Below, in pieces: positions 8,874 to 16,348 of a DNA stretch of 29,986 bases; position 1 is the first letter of the stretch; every line of letters starts with the position of its first letter. A program made the translations under genes and the position numbers. The notes under the pieces were generated by a model. It was not told the origin of the DNA and did not search any database. It was given only the letters and a program-made list of their open reading frames with translations. Origin of the DNA: an uncultured Chloroflexota bacterium (lineage in GTDB: Bacteria; Chloroflexota; UBA4733); contig CALBSQ010000260.1 in the NCBI GenBank assembly GCA_937967325.1, positions 1-29,986 on the forward strand, written 5' to 3'.

Positions 8874-8903
8874 GCGACAGCGCTGTCGCCTGCTACGCGT
8901 AGC
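8874..8903. promoter_or_regulatory. Two adjacent perfect palindromes
   Basis: GCGACAGCGCTGTCGC (8874-8889, 16 nt) and GCTACGCGTAGC (8892-8903, 12 nt) are each perfect palindromes, two bases apart. They lie in the 576-nt non-coding gap before the YceI-like gene, about 60 nt upstream of the direct repeat at 8964. This looks like a pair of operator half-systems or a cruciform-forming site; the binding protein is unknown. The rest of the gap (8664-8873, 8904-8963) shows nothing I can name. Confidence 0.45.
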
Positions 8904-8963
8904 CGGCGCGGAACCTGGGCGGCGCTGTCGAAGTCCTCGCCTGGCAGCGGGCAGCGCGCCCGG

Positions 8964-8985
8964 TTCACAGGAGATTCCCAGGAAT
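8964..8985 (+). promoter_or_regulatory. Putative response-regulator box (copy 1)
   Basis: TTCACA-GGAGA-TTCCCA-GGAAT: two hexamers with an 11-nt period, one DNA turn, as expected for head-to-tail binding of an OmpR/PhoB-type regulator. It is 91 nt upstream of the YceI-like start. The same core TCACAGGARATTC recurs at 12,415 and 13,895, and an OmpR-type regulator is encoded at 10,159. Confidence 0.55.
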
Positions 8986-9075
8986 CGTTGAGTTTCCTCC
9001 GAGCTTGTGGGGTGATGCTGATGTCCAGATACCTGATGCTTGCGGTGGAAAAGTCGCCCAAGCGGAGGGTGGAAG

Positions 9076-10083
9076 ATGGACAGATGCAGTGTCGGGAAGG
9101 ACCACGACGTGGCACAGGATCGGATGACGCGACGGGCCTGCCTGCGAGCCGGTGGGGCGATGGCCGCGGCCTTCGCTCTCGTTGCTTGCGGCCAAGCGGC
9201 AGGAAGTGCCGGAAGCGCCACCGCGGCTCAGAGCGGCGGCGCCTCAACATCAACGCTCGGGCCGGAGGGCCAGGTGACGTCGTCCGCCTCGCTGAGCACG
9301 GCAACGGCCACCTCGACGAGTGCGGTCACCTCGTCCGCGCTCACCTCGGCGAGCACGAGCGCGGAGCCTTCTCCAGCAGTGATCGGGAGCACGAGCGCGG
9401 AGCCTTCTCCAGCAGTGATCGGGAGCACGACCGCGTCGACATCCTCTGCCGTTTCGGGGGGCGCCTCGGCGGCAGCGGTGGGCGCTACGAGCGCACGCGG
9501 AGCTGCGGCGGCCACATCAGCGACGGCGGCCGCGTCACGAGGGGTGAAGCTGACCATCGACCCATCGGGGACACAGGGGGCGTATCACGTCCAGGAGCAG
9601 TTGGCAGGGCACGACTTCACCAGCGAGGCGGTGGGCCGCACCAACGCGGTGACCGGCGCCATCGTGCTCGACGCCGGCGGCAAGATTGTCCCCGCCCAGT
9701 CCTCGATCGTCCTGGACCTGCGGACGCTGAAAAGCGATCAGAGCATGCGCGACAACTATGTCCAGCACGACCCGTTGCAGACTTCCCAGTATCCGATGGC
9801 GACGTTTGTGCCCAACCAGGCGACGGGCATACCCTGGCCGCTGCCGGCGTCCGGCACGGCGAAGTTCGACCTGGCGGGCGACATGACCGTCCACGGCACG
9901 TCGAAGCCGCTGACCTGGACAGTTTCGGCTACATTCGGCCCCGACAAGGTCACCGGCAGTGCCAGCACGCCGTTCACGTTCACCGAGTTCGGCATGCAGC
10001 CACCGCGCACGATGATCGCCCTGAGCGTCAAGGATGGTGGGACGCTGGAGCTACAGTTCGCTGCCACACCAGCGGCTCTGTGA
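9076..10083 (+). CDS. YceI-like domain lipoprotein
   Basis: An exported lipoprotein with a C-terminal YceI-type lipocalin-like beta-barrel. The N-terminus has TRRACLRAGG (twin Arg at 19-20) and a lipobox VACGQ with Cys38, followed by about 110 residues of Ser/Ala/Thr linker. The YceI fold spans about residues 155-330, with the family blocks SSIVLDLRTLKSDQSMRDNY, LQTSQYPMATF and GDMTVHGTSKPLTW. YceI proteins bind polyisoprenoid-type lipids and are often found near cytochrome b or redox genes. ATG 9076 follows GGAGGG; GTG 9109, with AAGGA upstream, is a real alternative and gives a shorter signal n-region. It is transcribed towards the two-component system and has a putative regulator box upstream. 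Confidence 0.85.
   Translation: MDRCSVGKDHDVAQDRMTRRACLRAGGAMAAAFALVACGQAAGSAGSATAAQSGGASTSTLGPEGQVTSSASLSTATATSTSAVTSSALTSASTSAEPSPAVIGSTSAEPSPAVIGSTTASTSSAVSGGASAAAVGATSARGAAAATSATAAASRGVKLTIDPSGTQGAYHVQEQLAGHDFTSEAVGRTNAVTGAIVLDAGGKIVPAQSSIVLDLRTLKSDQSMRDNYVQHDPLQTSQYPMATFVPNQATGIPWPLPASGTAKFDLAGDMTVHGTSKPLTWTVSATFGPDKVTGSASTPFTFTEFGMQPPRTMIALSVKDGGTLELQFAATPAAL
9351..9422 (+). repeat. 36-nt tandem duplication inside the linker
   Basis: Two identical 36-nt units (9351-9386, 9387-9422), each coding STSAEPSPAVIG, sit in the Ser/Ala/Thr linker of the YceI-like lipoprotein. They are in frame, so they lengthen the linker by 12 residues. The exact identity suggests a recent slippage event. Confidence 0.9.
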
Positions 10084-10158
10084 CTGGTCGCCGAACCTGG
10101 ACGGAGGGATCACGGACCTCATAACGGGTCCTCGCGTGACTGGAGGTAGCATTGAGCC

Positions 10159-10854
10159 ATGAGTGACAACCCCCGCATCCTCGTCGTCGATGACGAGGTG
10201 TATCTCGCCGACCTGGTCGCCACCGCGCTGCGCTACGAGGGGTTCGCGACGCGCAAGGCCGGCGCCGGGCGCGAGGCAATCGCCGCCGTGGCCGACTTCC
10301 GGCCAAAGCTGATCGTCCTCGATGTGCTCCTGCCCGATTTCGACGGTTTCGAGGTGGCGCGGCGACTGCGCGCGCAAGGGCAATCGGTCCCTATCCTGTT
10401 CCTGACTGCCCGCGACGCCACCGAGGACAAGGTCCGCGGTCTGACGGTCGGTGGCGACGACTACGTCACCAAGCCGTTCAGCATTGAGGAGATCGTGGCT
10501 CGCGTGCGCGCGATCCTTCGCCGGACGGATGGACAGGAGGAGACGCGGCGTGTGCTGGCCTTCGCCGACCTGGAGCTGGACGAGGATCGCCACGAGGTGC
10601 GGCGGGCGGGGGCGGTGGTCGACCTGACGACGACCGAATACCGTCTCCTGCGCTACCTCCTCGCCAACGCGCGCCGGGTGCTTACCCGTACCCAGATCCT
10701 CGACCACGTCTGGGAGTACGATTTCGGGGGAGACGCGGGCGTGCTGGACACCTACATCAGCTACCTGCGCAAGAAGGTCGACTCGGTCGATCCGCCGCTG
10801 ATCCACACGGTGCGTGGCGTCGGCTACACGCTGCGGCTGCCGCGGGGCGCGTGA
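10159..10854 (+). CDS. OmpR/PhoB-family response regulator
   Basis: A 231-residue two-component response regulator. The receiver domain has the acidic pair D11-D12, phospho-acceptor D55 (LIVLDVLLPD), T83 (FLTARD) and K105 (VTKPF). The C-terminal winged helix ends with LDTYISYLRKKVD and HTVRGVGYTLR, typical of DNA-binding OmpR/PhoB proteins. The stop overlaps the start of the kinase gene by one base, so they are translationally coupled. ATG 10159 is chosen; GGAGG is 12 nt upstream, slightly far. It lies just after the YceI-like gene and before a redox cluster. Direct repeats of the right geometry upstream of three nearby units make it the likely local regulator (inference). Confidence 0.96.
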   Translation: MSDNPRILVVDDEVYLADLVATALRYEGFATRKAGAGREAIAAVADFRPKLIVLDVLLPDFDGFEVARRLRAQGQSVPILFLTARDATEDKVRGLTVGGDDYVTKPFSIEEIVARVRAILRRTDGQEETRRVLAFADLELDEDRHEVRRAGAVVDLTTTEYRLLRYLLANARRVLTRTQILDHVWEYDFGGDAGVLDTYISYLRKKVDSVDPPLIHTVRGVGYTLRLPRGA

Positions 10855-12383
10855 TGGCGCTGCGCACGCGCCTGCTCCTGGGCTTGCTCGCCCTCGCCGC
10901 CGTCGGGCTGCTGGCGGCCGACGCGGTCACCTACGCATCGCTGGAGTCCTTCCTCACCCGGCAAGTGGACCAGCGGCTCACGGAGGCGCGCGACCCCCTC
11001 TTCCATATGTTGGGCGCGCCTCCACCCGGCGCGGCCGAGCACGGCGGTGGTGCATCGGGGGGACCCGGCGGCCCCTCGCCGGTGCCGCCCGGGACCTACG
11101 CGGCGCTGGTGGATGCGCGGGGAGCCATCCTTGTGCAGATCACCTTCGGCTACACCGCCTCGGAGCAGGCGGCCCAGCCGCGGTTGCCGTCCCCGCTGCC
11201 GTTGCCGCGGGACGGGACGCCCGCCCTCCTGACCGCGCCGAGCCGCGACGGTACCGGGGCCTACCGCGTCGCCGTCCAGGCCCCCGACTCGAACGATCCC
11301 AGCGCGGTGCAGGGGCGGTTCCTCGTCGTTGCCATCTCCTGCCAGGACATTGACGCCACCCTGCGCCGCCTGCTGCTGATTGAGGTGGGGGTCGGCGTTG
11401 CGGCGCTGGCCGGGCTGGCCGCCCTGGGGTCGTGGGCGGTGCGGCTGGGCCTGCGTCCCCTCGACCGCATCGCGGCGACGGCGGGCGCCATCGCCGCGGG
11501 CGACCTGCGGCGGCGGGTGGAGATCGCGACACCGCGGACGGAGGTGGGCCGGCTGGGCCTCGCCCTCAACGCCATGCTCGGCCAGATCGAGCGGGCCTTC
11601 GCGGCGCGCGCCGCCTCCGAGGATCGCCTGCGGCGCTTTGTCGCCGACGCTTCCCACGAGCTGCGGACGCCCCTCAGCTCGATCCGCGGCTACGCCGAGC
11701 TGTTCCGGCGCGGCGCGAACCGCAATCCGGAGGACCTGGCGACGGCCATGCGGCGCATTGAGGCCGAGGCGACGCGCATGGGACGCCTGGTCGACGACCT
11801 GCTCCTGCTGGCCCGACTCGACGAAGGCCGCCCGCTGGAACGCGGCCCCGTCGACCTGGCTGCGCTGGCCGAGGACGCGGCAGCCGACGCGCGCGCGTCC
11901 GCTCCCCAGCGCATGATCCGCCTCGTCGCCGCCGACGATGTGGTGGTGACGGGGGACGAGCTCCGCTTGCGCCAGGTGGTCGGCAACCTCGTGCGCAACG
12001 CGCTCGTGCATACGCCGGCCGGGACGCCGGTCGAGGTCGACGTGTCCGGTGACGGCGACGTCGGCGTCCTCACCGTGGCCGATCGCGGCCCCGGCATCCC
12101 GCCGGGAACCGCCGACCGGATCTTCGAGCGCTTCTACCGAACCGATCCGGGCGGCGGGCGGGACCACGGTGGCAGCGGCCTGGGCCTCTCCATCGTCGCC
12201 GCCGTCGTCGCGGCCCATGCGGGGACCGTCCACCTGAGCGAGACCCCCGGCGGCGGCGCGACGTTCACGATCCGCTTACCGCTGTTCGGTGGCGAGCCCC
12301 GCCACGAGGCCGGGGGGCTGGCAGGCGTGCTGGCGAACCCTGACGTCGTGCGCCCGGCAAAGTCGAAAAGGGCGCCGGGCTGA
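10854..12383 (+). CDS. Membrane sensor histidine kinase
   Basis: A 509-residue HisKA-type sensor kinase. The first membrane helix is near residues 7-27. An extracytoplasmic sensor region of about 145 residues with a Gly/Pro-rich patch (GGGASGGPGGPSPVPPG) follows, then a second helix near 176-198 and a HAMP linker. The phospho-accepting H268 is in DASHELRTPL. The ATP-binding domain shows N-box NLVRNALVHT, G1 DRGPGIPP and G2 GGSGLGLSI. All catalytic motifs are present. ATG 10854 overlaps the TGA of the response regulator; GTG 10851 is also possible. The signal is unknown. The genes flanking it are exported redox proteins, which suggests it senses an envelope or redox condition. Confidence 0.95.
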   Translation: MALRTRLLLGLLALAAVGLLAADAVTYASLESFLTRQVDQRLTEARDPLFHMLGAPPPGAAEHGGGASGGPGGPSPVPPGTYAALVDARGAILVQITFGYTASEQAAQPRLPSPLPLPRDGTPALLTAPSRDGTGAYRVAVQAPDSNDPSAVQGRFLVVAISCQDIDATLRRLLLIEVGVGVAALAGLAALGSWAVRLGLRPLDRIAATAGAIAAGDLRRRVEIATPRTEVGRLGLALNAMLGQIERAFAARAASEDRLRRFVADASHELRTPLSSIRGYAELFRRGANRNPEDLATAMRRIEAEATRMGRLVDDLLLLARLDEGRPLERGPVDLAALAEDAAADARASAPQRMIRLVAADDVVVTGDELRLRQVVGNLVRNALVHTPAGTPVEVDVSGDGDVGVLTVADRGPGIPPGTADRIFERFYRTDPGGGRDHGGSGLGLSIVAAVVAAHAGTVHLSETPGGGATFTIRLPLFGGEPRHEAGGLAGVLANPDVVRPAKSKRAPG

Positions 12384-12414
12384 CCGCTCCTGCTGATCGC
12401 GCGAGACAAGCCGC

Positions 12415-12431
12415 TTCACAGGAAATTCACA
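12415..12431 (+). promoter_or_regulatory. Putative response-regulator box (copy 2)
   Basis: TTCACA-GGAAA-TTCACA, a perfect direct repeat of a hexamer with an 11-nt period, lies 142 nt before the intradiol dioxygenase gene and just after the kinase gene. It is the cleanest of three related sites (8964, 12,415 and 13,895), all oriented the same way relative to their downstream gene. Confidence 0.6.
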
Positions 12432-12572
12432 GCGGAACTCGAGCCGTCTCCCAGCTAGCAGCGGAATGATAGTTGCCATGAGCAATGGCACGAAGAGGCC
12501 AAAGCATGGCCCACTCGCCCAGCAGACAGCGGATCACTCCTGGCCCTGAGGCCAGCGAGCAAGGAGGATCGT

Positions 12573-13571
12573 ATGCAACCATCAGCAGCCATGGGTGGAG
12601 GTCGGCACGGCCGAAGCCGGCGAGCAATCTTGCGGTTGGGCCTCGCGCTCCCCTCCGTTGGCCTCCTGGCCGCCTGCGGGGCGAGCGGCGCCAGTGGGTC
12701 GGGCTCGCCGCCCGCGCCCAGCTCCAGCGCGGCGTCGTCTGGCGGTAGCGTGAGCGCGTCGACGCCGGCGGTTTCCTCGTCCGCGACGAATGCGCCGCCT
12801 TCCCCTACGGCGTCGATAGCTTCCCTCGCGTCCGGCGCAGCGTCCGCCAAGGCGACGGGGCAGGCGACGTCGAGCGCGACCAGCTCATCACCGGCTGCCG
12901 CCGGTACCGGCGCCTGCGTGCTGTCGCCGGAGATGACCGATGGGCCTTACTACATCGACGAGGGACTCGTCCGAAATGACATTACCGAAGGCAAGCCGGG
13001 CGTGCCGTTGCAGCTCCGCCTGACGGTGCAGAGTGCCGGCGCCTGCCGGCCGATCGCCGACGCCACCGTCGAGCTCTGGCATTGCGACGCGGGCGGCGTC
13101 TACTCCGGCTACAGCGGCGCCCAGGTCCGGGGGGCGCCCGGCGGGGGACCGCCGCCCAACGGCGGCCCCCAGCCCGGTGGTACCCCACCGCCCGGTGGTC
13201 CCGGAGCGGGTGGGGGTGGCCACGCGACCCCGACCGACAAGCTGACGTTCCTGCGCGGCGGCCAGCGGTCCGACAGCGCCGGGGCGGTCACCTTCCAGAC
13301 CATCTACCCGGGCTGGTATATGGGCCGGGCGACGCACATCCACGTGAAGGTCCACGTGGGCGGGGCGGTGGTCCATACGGGCCAGTTGTTCATGGACGAC
13401 GCGATCAGCGACGCCGTCTACGCCCAGGCCCCGTACGCCGCGCATGGCAAGCGGGAAACGACGAACGCCAACGATGGCATCTATGCGAGCGGCGGCGCGC
13501 AATCGATGCTCGCACTGAGCATGGCCGGCAGCGGATATGTGGGGTCGATCGTCCTCGGCGTGAACGCCTGA
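12573..13571 (+). CDS. Secreted intradiol ring-cleavage dioxygenase-like lipoprotein
   Basis: A lipoprotein with a protocatechuate/catechol-type intradiol dioxygenase domain, 332 residues. The signal has SRRAIL (R16-R17) and a lipobox LLAACG with Cys35, then about 65 residues of Ser/Ala-rich linker. The catalytic domain begins at CVLSPEMTDGPYY. Predicted Fe(III) ligands are Y177 (GGVYSGY), Y245 (TIYPGWY), H255 and H257 (ATHIHVKV); R252, three residues before the first His, matches the family's conserved Arg. A Gly/Pro-rich insert (about residues 186-217) sits between the first Tyr and the rest. ATG 12573 follows AAGGAGG with perfect spacing. Extracytoplasmic members of this family exist, but their substrates are mostly unknown. 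It lies in the two-component neighbourhood with a regulator box upstream. Confidence 0.9.
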   Translation: MQPSAAMGGGRHGRSRRAILRLGLALPSVGLLAACGASGASGSGSPPAPSSSAASSGGSVSASTPAVSSSATNAPPSPTASIASLASGAASAKATGQATSSATSSSPAAAGTGACVLSPEMTDGPYYIDEGLVRNDITEGKPGVPLQLRLTVQSAGACRPIADATVELWHCDAGGVYSGYSGAQVRGAPGGGPPPNGGPQPGGTPPPGGPGAGGGGHATPTDKLTFLRGGQRSDSAGAVTFQTIYPGWYMGRATHIHVKVHVGGAVVHTGQLFMDDAISDAVYAQAPYAAHGKRETTNANDGIYASGGAQSMLALSMAGSGYVGSIVLGVNA

Positions 13572-13707
13572 CGGCGCTTGGCCCCTACGACGCTCGCACA
13601 CGAGATCGCGCCACCGCCAACGCGCGCTGGCGACGCTGCCTCGGTCGGCGGTCCCGGCCCCCGCTGACGGCGCGCCAACTCCGCGGCGAACCGAGCTGGC
13701 GACTGGT

Positions 13708-13996
13708 GATGACCGCGGGCAGACCATCGCGCACGTCCATCCGGGAGCGCGGCGCCTCTGCCAAGGCCATGGCTTTCGGCGCTGCCTGTGGCAGCCTGCT
13801 GGGGTCGTTCGTCGGCTTGGCGCAGGGTAACGGGATCAGTCGTCCGCAACAGGTCGCGGGGCGTCGTGCCGGCCCAGCGCTGGGACTCCGGCCGCTCACA
13901 GGAGATTCCGAGATAGTACCCGGCCTGCGTGGAGACGGCAGTGTGATGCTGGTGGGCGTAGACGAATTTGCCGGGAGGGCCACGGCCAGCCGGTAG
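13708..13996 (+). CDS. Possible small membrane protein (doubtful)
   Basis: An open frame of 95 codons in the 439-nt gap after the dioxygenase. Its first half has high-GC third positions and one hydrophobic segment (MAFGAACGSLLGSFVGLAQG) preceded by a basic stretch, reminiscent of the N-terminus of the one-TM protein at 15,595. No clear ribosome site is seen, the second half looks non-coding, and a putative regulator box (13,895) lies inside it. It may be a decayed gene or chance. I see nothing else in this gap. Confidence 0.2.
13895..13911 (+). promoter_or_regulatory. Putative response-regulator box (copy 3)
   Basis: CTCACA-GGAGA-TTCCGA, two hexamers at an 11-nt period, lies 99 nt upstream of the NuoF-like gene that opens the five-gene redox cluster. 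It shares the core TCACAGGARATTC with the sites at 8964 and 12,415 and a flanking CCG just upstream. It is weaker in its second half than copy 2. Confidence 0.5.
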
Positions 13997-14010
13997 AGAG
14001 GGACTGAGGG

Positions 14011-15321
14011 ATGCTCATTGACACTGGGATCGCGCCGGGTACGGGCCCGCGGCTTCTCACGCCCCGGCACGCCGGCCGCGAGTCGCTCGCCGAGTACCGC
14101 CGGCTGGGCGGGTATAGCACGGCGGGCTGGGCGCACTCGCTGCCCGACCTGCTGGACCTGGTCGAGGCAAGCGGCCTGCGCGGCCGCGGGGGCGCCGGAT
14201 TCCCCGCCGGGCGCAAGTGGCGCTCGGTGGCGGCGGAGCCCGGCCTGCGGGTCGTGCTCGTCAACGGCGCCGAGTCGGAGCCGGCCAGCCGCAAGGACCA
14301 CTGGCTGCTGACCCACCGTCCCCACCTGGTGATCGAGGGGGCCCTGCTCGGCGCCCGCGCGGTGGGGGCGAGTGAGATCGTCTTTTATCTGCATACGGTT
14401 GCCCAGGAGGCCCGAGCGGCCATCGAGGCGGCCTGGCGCGAGCTGGCCGCTGAGCGCCGGTCCCTGCCGCGCCGGCGGATTGTCGTGGCGCCGCCGGGCT
14501 ACGTCGCCGGGGAGCAATCGGCGGCGATCCAGCGCGCCAACGGGAAGAAGGCGCTGCCGACCTTCAAGCCGCCGCGCGCACACCAGCAGGGGGTGGGTGG
14601 GCGTCCCACGCTGGTCCACAATGTAGAGACGCTCGCCAACGTCCCCTTCATCGCCCGCCAGGGGGCGGACGCCTTTCGCTCCGTCGGTATTCCCACTGCC
14701 CCCGGCACGATGCTGCTCACGCTCTCCGGGGCGGTCCGCCGCCCAGGCGTCTACGAAGTACCCAGTGGAGTCCAACTTGCCCACGTGCTGGACGAGCTGG
14801 GTGGCGGGACCGTCGATGGCGGGCCCATCCAGGCGGTGCTGCCCGGCGGCTACTTCGCCGGCTGGCTCAACGGTGCGGCGCTGCACGGTGGTGTCGCGCT
14901 GTCGGCGGAGAGCCTGCGCGACCACGGCGTCGAGCTCGGCTCGGGGGCCATCACCGTGGTGTCGGACGGGGTCTGTGGGCTGGCGCAAGCGGTTGCCTTG
15001 CTCCATTTCTTCGCTCGCGAGTCGGCGCGCCAGTGCGGGCCGTGCGCCTTCGGCACGCCCGCGATGGCGGCGGCGCTGGAGCGGCTGGCGCGCGGCCGTG
15101 CCGAGGACAATGATGTGCCGCGCCTGCGCCGCTACGCCGAGGTCGTGCTGCCGGGCCGAGGGGCCTGCAGCCACCTGGACGGCGCGACCATCGCCGCGCG
15201 CACGGCCCTGCACGTCTTCGCGGAAGAAATCGCCCAACACGCTCGGTACGGCGGCTGTGGCCGTCCCGAGCGCGTCGTGCTGCCGGGACTGGAGGACGAC
15301 GATGCCCAGCGCGCGGCCTGA
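14011..15321 (+). CDS. NuoF/SLBB-like NADH-binding flavoprotein
   Basis: A 436-residue relative of the NADH:quinone oxidoreductase 51-kDa subunit. The N-terminal FMN/NADH domain has GLRGRGGAGFPAGRKW and NGAESEPASRKDH, a variant of NuoF's NGDEGEPGTFKDR. An SLBB domain follows (about 230-300), then the C-terminal Fe-S region. NuoF binds its cluster through Cys-x2-Cys-x2-Cys plus a distant Cys. Here the first is Ala339, while C342, C345 and C386 remain, the last 41 residues after C345 as in NuoF. Three ligands would favour a [3Fe-4S] or altered cluster. It opens a run of closely spaced genes (ferredoxin, TM protein, ApbE, haem membrane protein). Likely takes electrons from NAD(P)H and passes them to the ferredoxin and membrane haems. 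Confidence 0.88.
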   Translation: MLIDTGIAPGTGPRLLTPRHAGRESLAEYRRLGGYSTAGWAHSLPDLLDLVEASGLRGRGGAGFPAGRKWRSVAAEPGLRVVLVNGAESEPASRKDHWLLTHRPHLVIEGALLGARAVGASEIVFYLHTVAQEARAAIEAAWRELAAERRSLPRRRIVVAPPGYVAGEQSAAIQRANGKKALPTFKPPRAHQQGVGGRPTLVHNVETLANVPFIARQGADAFRSVGIPTAPGTMLLTLSGAVRRPGVYEVPSGVQLAHVLDELGGGTVDGGPIQAVLPGGYFAGWLNGAALHGGVALSAESLRDHGVELGSGAITVVSDGVCGLAQAVALLHFFARESARQCGPCAFGTPAMAAALERLARGRAEDNDVPRLRRYAEVVLPGRGACSHLDGATIAARTALHVFAEEIAQHARYGGCGRPERVVLPGLEDDDAQRAA

Positions 15322-15562
15322 CATCCGAGTGCCGGAGGGCGCACGCCTGCGCGTGAACGCGATCCGCTGCCAGGCGTTCGGCTTCTGCGCCGACTACGCC
15401 CCCGAGCTGTTCGGCCTCGATGAGTGGGGCTACCCGGTCGTGCATCGGCGGGAGATCCCTGCCGAGCAACTTGCCCTGGCGTACGAGGCGGCCCGACGCT
15501 GCCCGGTGCGCGCCATCCTCCTGGAACAGGCGCGTGGCGCCTCACCGCGGCGCGGCGAATGA
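15302..15562 (+). CDS. Small ferredoxin, [3Fe-4S]-type ligand set
   Basis: An 86-residue ferredoxin of the short single-cluster type. The pattern is C23-x5-C29, then APELFGLDEWGYPVV, then C67-P (AARRCPVRAI). The central position that is Cys in [4Fe-4S] forms is occupied by another residue (CQAFGFC), so a [3Fe-4S] cluster is expected, as in ferredoxins that serve cytochrome P450s. ATG 15302 overlaps the end of the NuoF-like gene by 20 bases, showing tight translational coupling and supporting direct electron transfer between the two proteins. Cytoplasmic; the acceptor is probably the downstream haem membrane protein (inference). Confidence 0.85.
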   Translation: MPSARPDIRVPEGARLRVNAIRCQAFGFCADYAPELFGLDEWGYPVVHRREIPAEQLALAYEAARRCPVRAILLEQARGASPRRGE

Positions 15563-15594
15563 CCAATCGATCCGAACGAACAAGAGAGGCAACT

Positions 15595-16338
15595 ATGATG
15601 AATCCCCAGCCACGAGTCGAGTCTCTCCGGTCACCCGATCTGCCGCGGCCGCTTTCTCCGGCAGCCGGCACTCGGCATCGCGCCCGCCTCGCTCGCCGGC
15701 TCAAGGCCATCCGCGGCGGCCTGGTGGTCGGCAGTGTTTTCGGCAACCTCCTCTTCATGGACCTGGCCTATCAGCACACCGAGGCGCAGAGCGCGGACAA
15801 GGCCGCCGCCAAGGCAACTGGCACCGTGACGAGCGCAGCCGTGAGCGCCACAACCCACGACGGCGCAACGACGTCATTGTTCCAGGGACAGGGCGACGCC
15901 GGCAGCACAGCCGGCGCTGCCCTCCTGTCGGCGGCGAATACAAGCCAGGCGGCGACGCTCCTTACTCCGACGGCGGCGGCTGCCGCGACCAGCGCCAGTG
16001 CTGGCTCGACGCAAGCGAGCAAGACGGCGGCCACGACAACCTTAGCAACGCCGGTGACGACGACTGTCAAATCGGTGACTGCGTCAGTGGCGACGACGCA
16101 CATCGTAGCCGCGCAACGAAGCGCCACGACCAGCTCGTCCGCGGCGTCGGCGACGGTGCGAACCAGCGTCGCGGCCACATCCACGCGCACAACGTCCTCA
16201 GCGGCGACCACTGCGACAACTGCCGTCCCGACGCAGTCCTCAATCGCGGCGGTCGTGACGGCGACACCCACGAAGCAAGCGGTCGTCGTTCGCACGACCG
16301 CCGCGAAGAAGGCGGTCGTGCGAACGACGACCTCGTAG
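15595..16338 (+). CDS. One-TM Ser/Thr/Ala-rich extracytoplasmic protein
   Basis: A 247-residue protein of low complexity. The N-terminus is basic and cytoplasmic (RHRARLARRLKAIRGG) and is followed by a single hydrophobic segment (GLVVGSVFGNLLFMDLAY, about residues 43-60). The remaining about 185 residues are almost entirely Thr, Ala, Ser and Val with scattered Lys/Arg. No folded domain is recognisable. In related redox clusters this position is usually held by a protein with an FMN-binding domain; here that domain is absent. Residues 89-94 read DGATTS, close to the [S/T]GA[S/T]x[S/T] flavinylation motif recognised by ApbE, which is encoded next door. ATG 15595 (followed by ATG 15598) has GAGAGG upstream. 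It could be a flavin carrier, a cell-wall spacer or a glycosylated anchor. Confidence 0.75.
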   Translation: MMNPQPRVESLRSPDLPRPLSPAAGTRHRARLARRLKAIRGGLVVGSVFGNLLFMDLAYQHTEAQSADKAAAKATGTVTSAAVSATTHDGATTSLFQGQGDAGSTAGAALLSAANTSQAATLLTPTAAAAATSASAGSTQASKTAATTTLATPVTTTVKSVTASVATTHIVAAQRSATTSSSAASATVRTSVAATSTRTTSSAATTATTAVPTQSSIAAVVTATPTKQAVVVRTTAAKKAVVRTTTS

Positions 16339-16348
16339 GAGATGAGCT

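Noticed and set aside
9351..9422. Possible CRISPR-like repeat
   Set aside because: Two adjacent in-frame units without spacers inside a coding linker; a simple tandem duplication.
8871..10124. 417-codon plus-strand frame overlapping the YceI-like gene
   Set aside because: Different frame from the clear YceI domain; its start lies in a palindrome and it has no recognisable protein features.
10824..12233. 469-codon minus-strand frame over the kinase gene
   Set aside because: Antisense to all kinase motifs; no ribosome site or domain.
13585..15324. 579-codon minus-strand frame over the NuoF-like gene
   Set aside because: Shadow of a conserved gene; Arg/Gly/Gln-rich with no domain.
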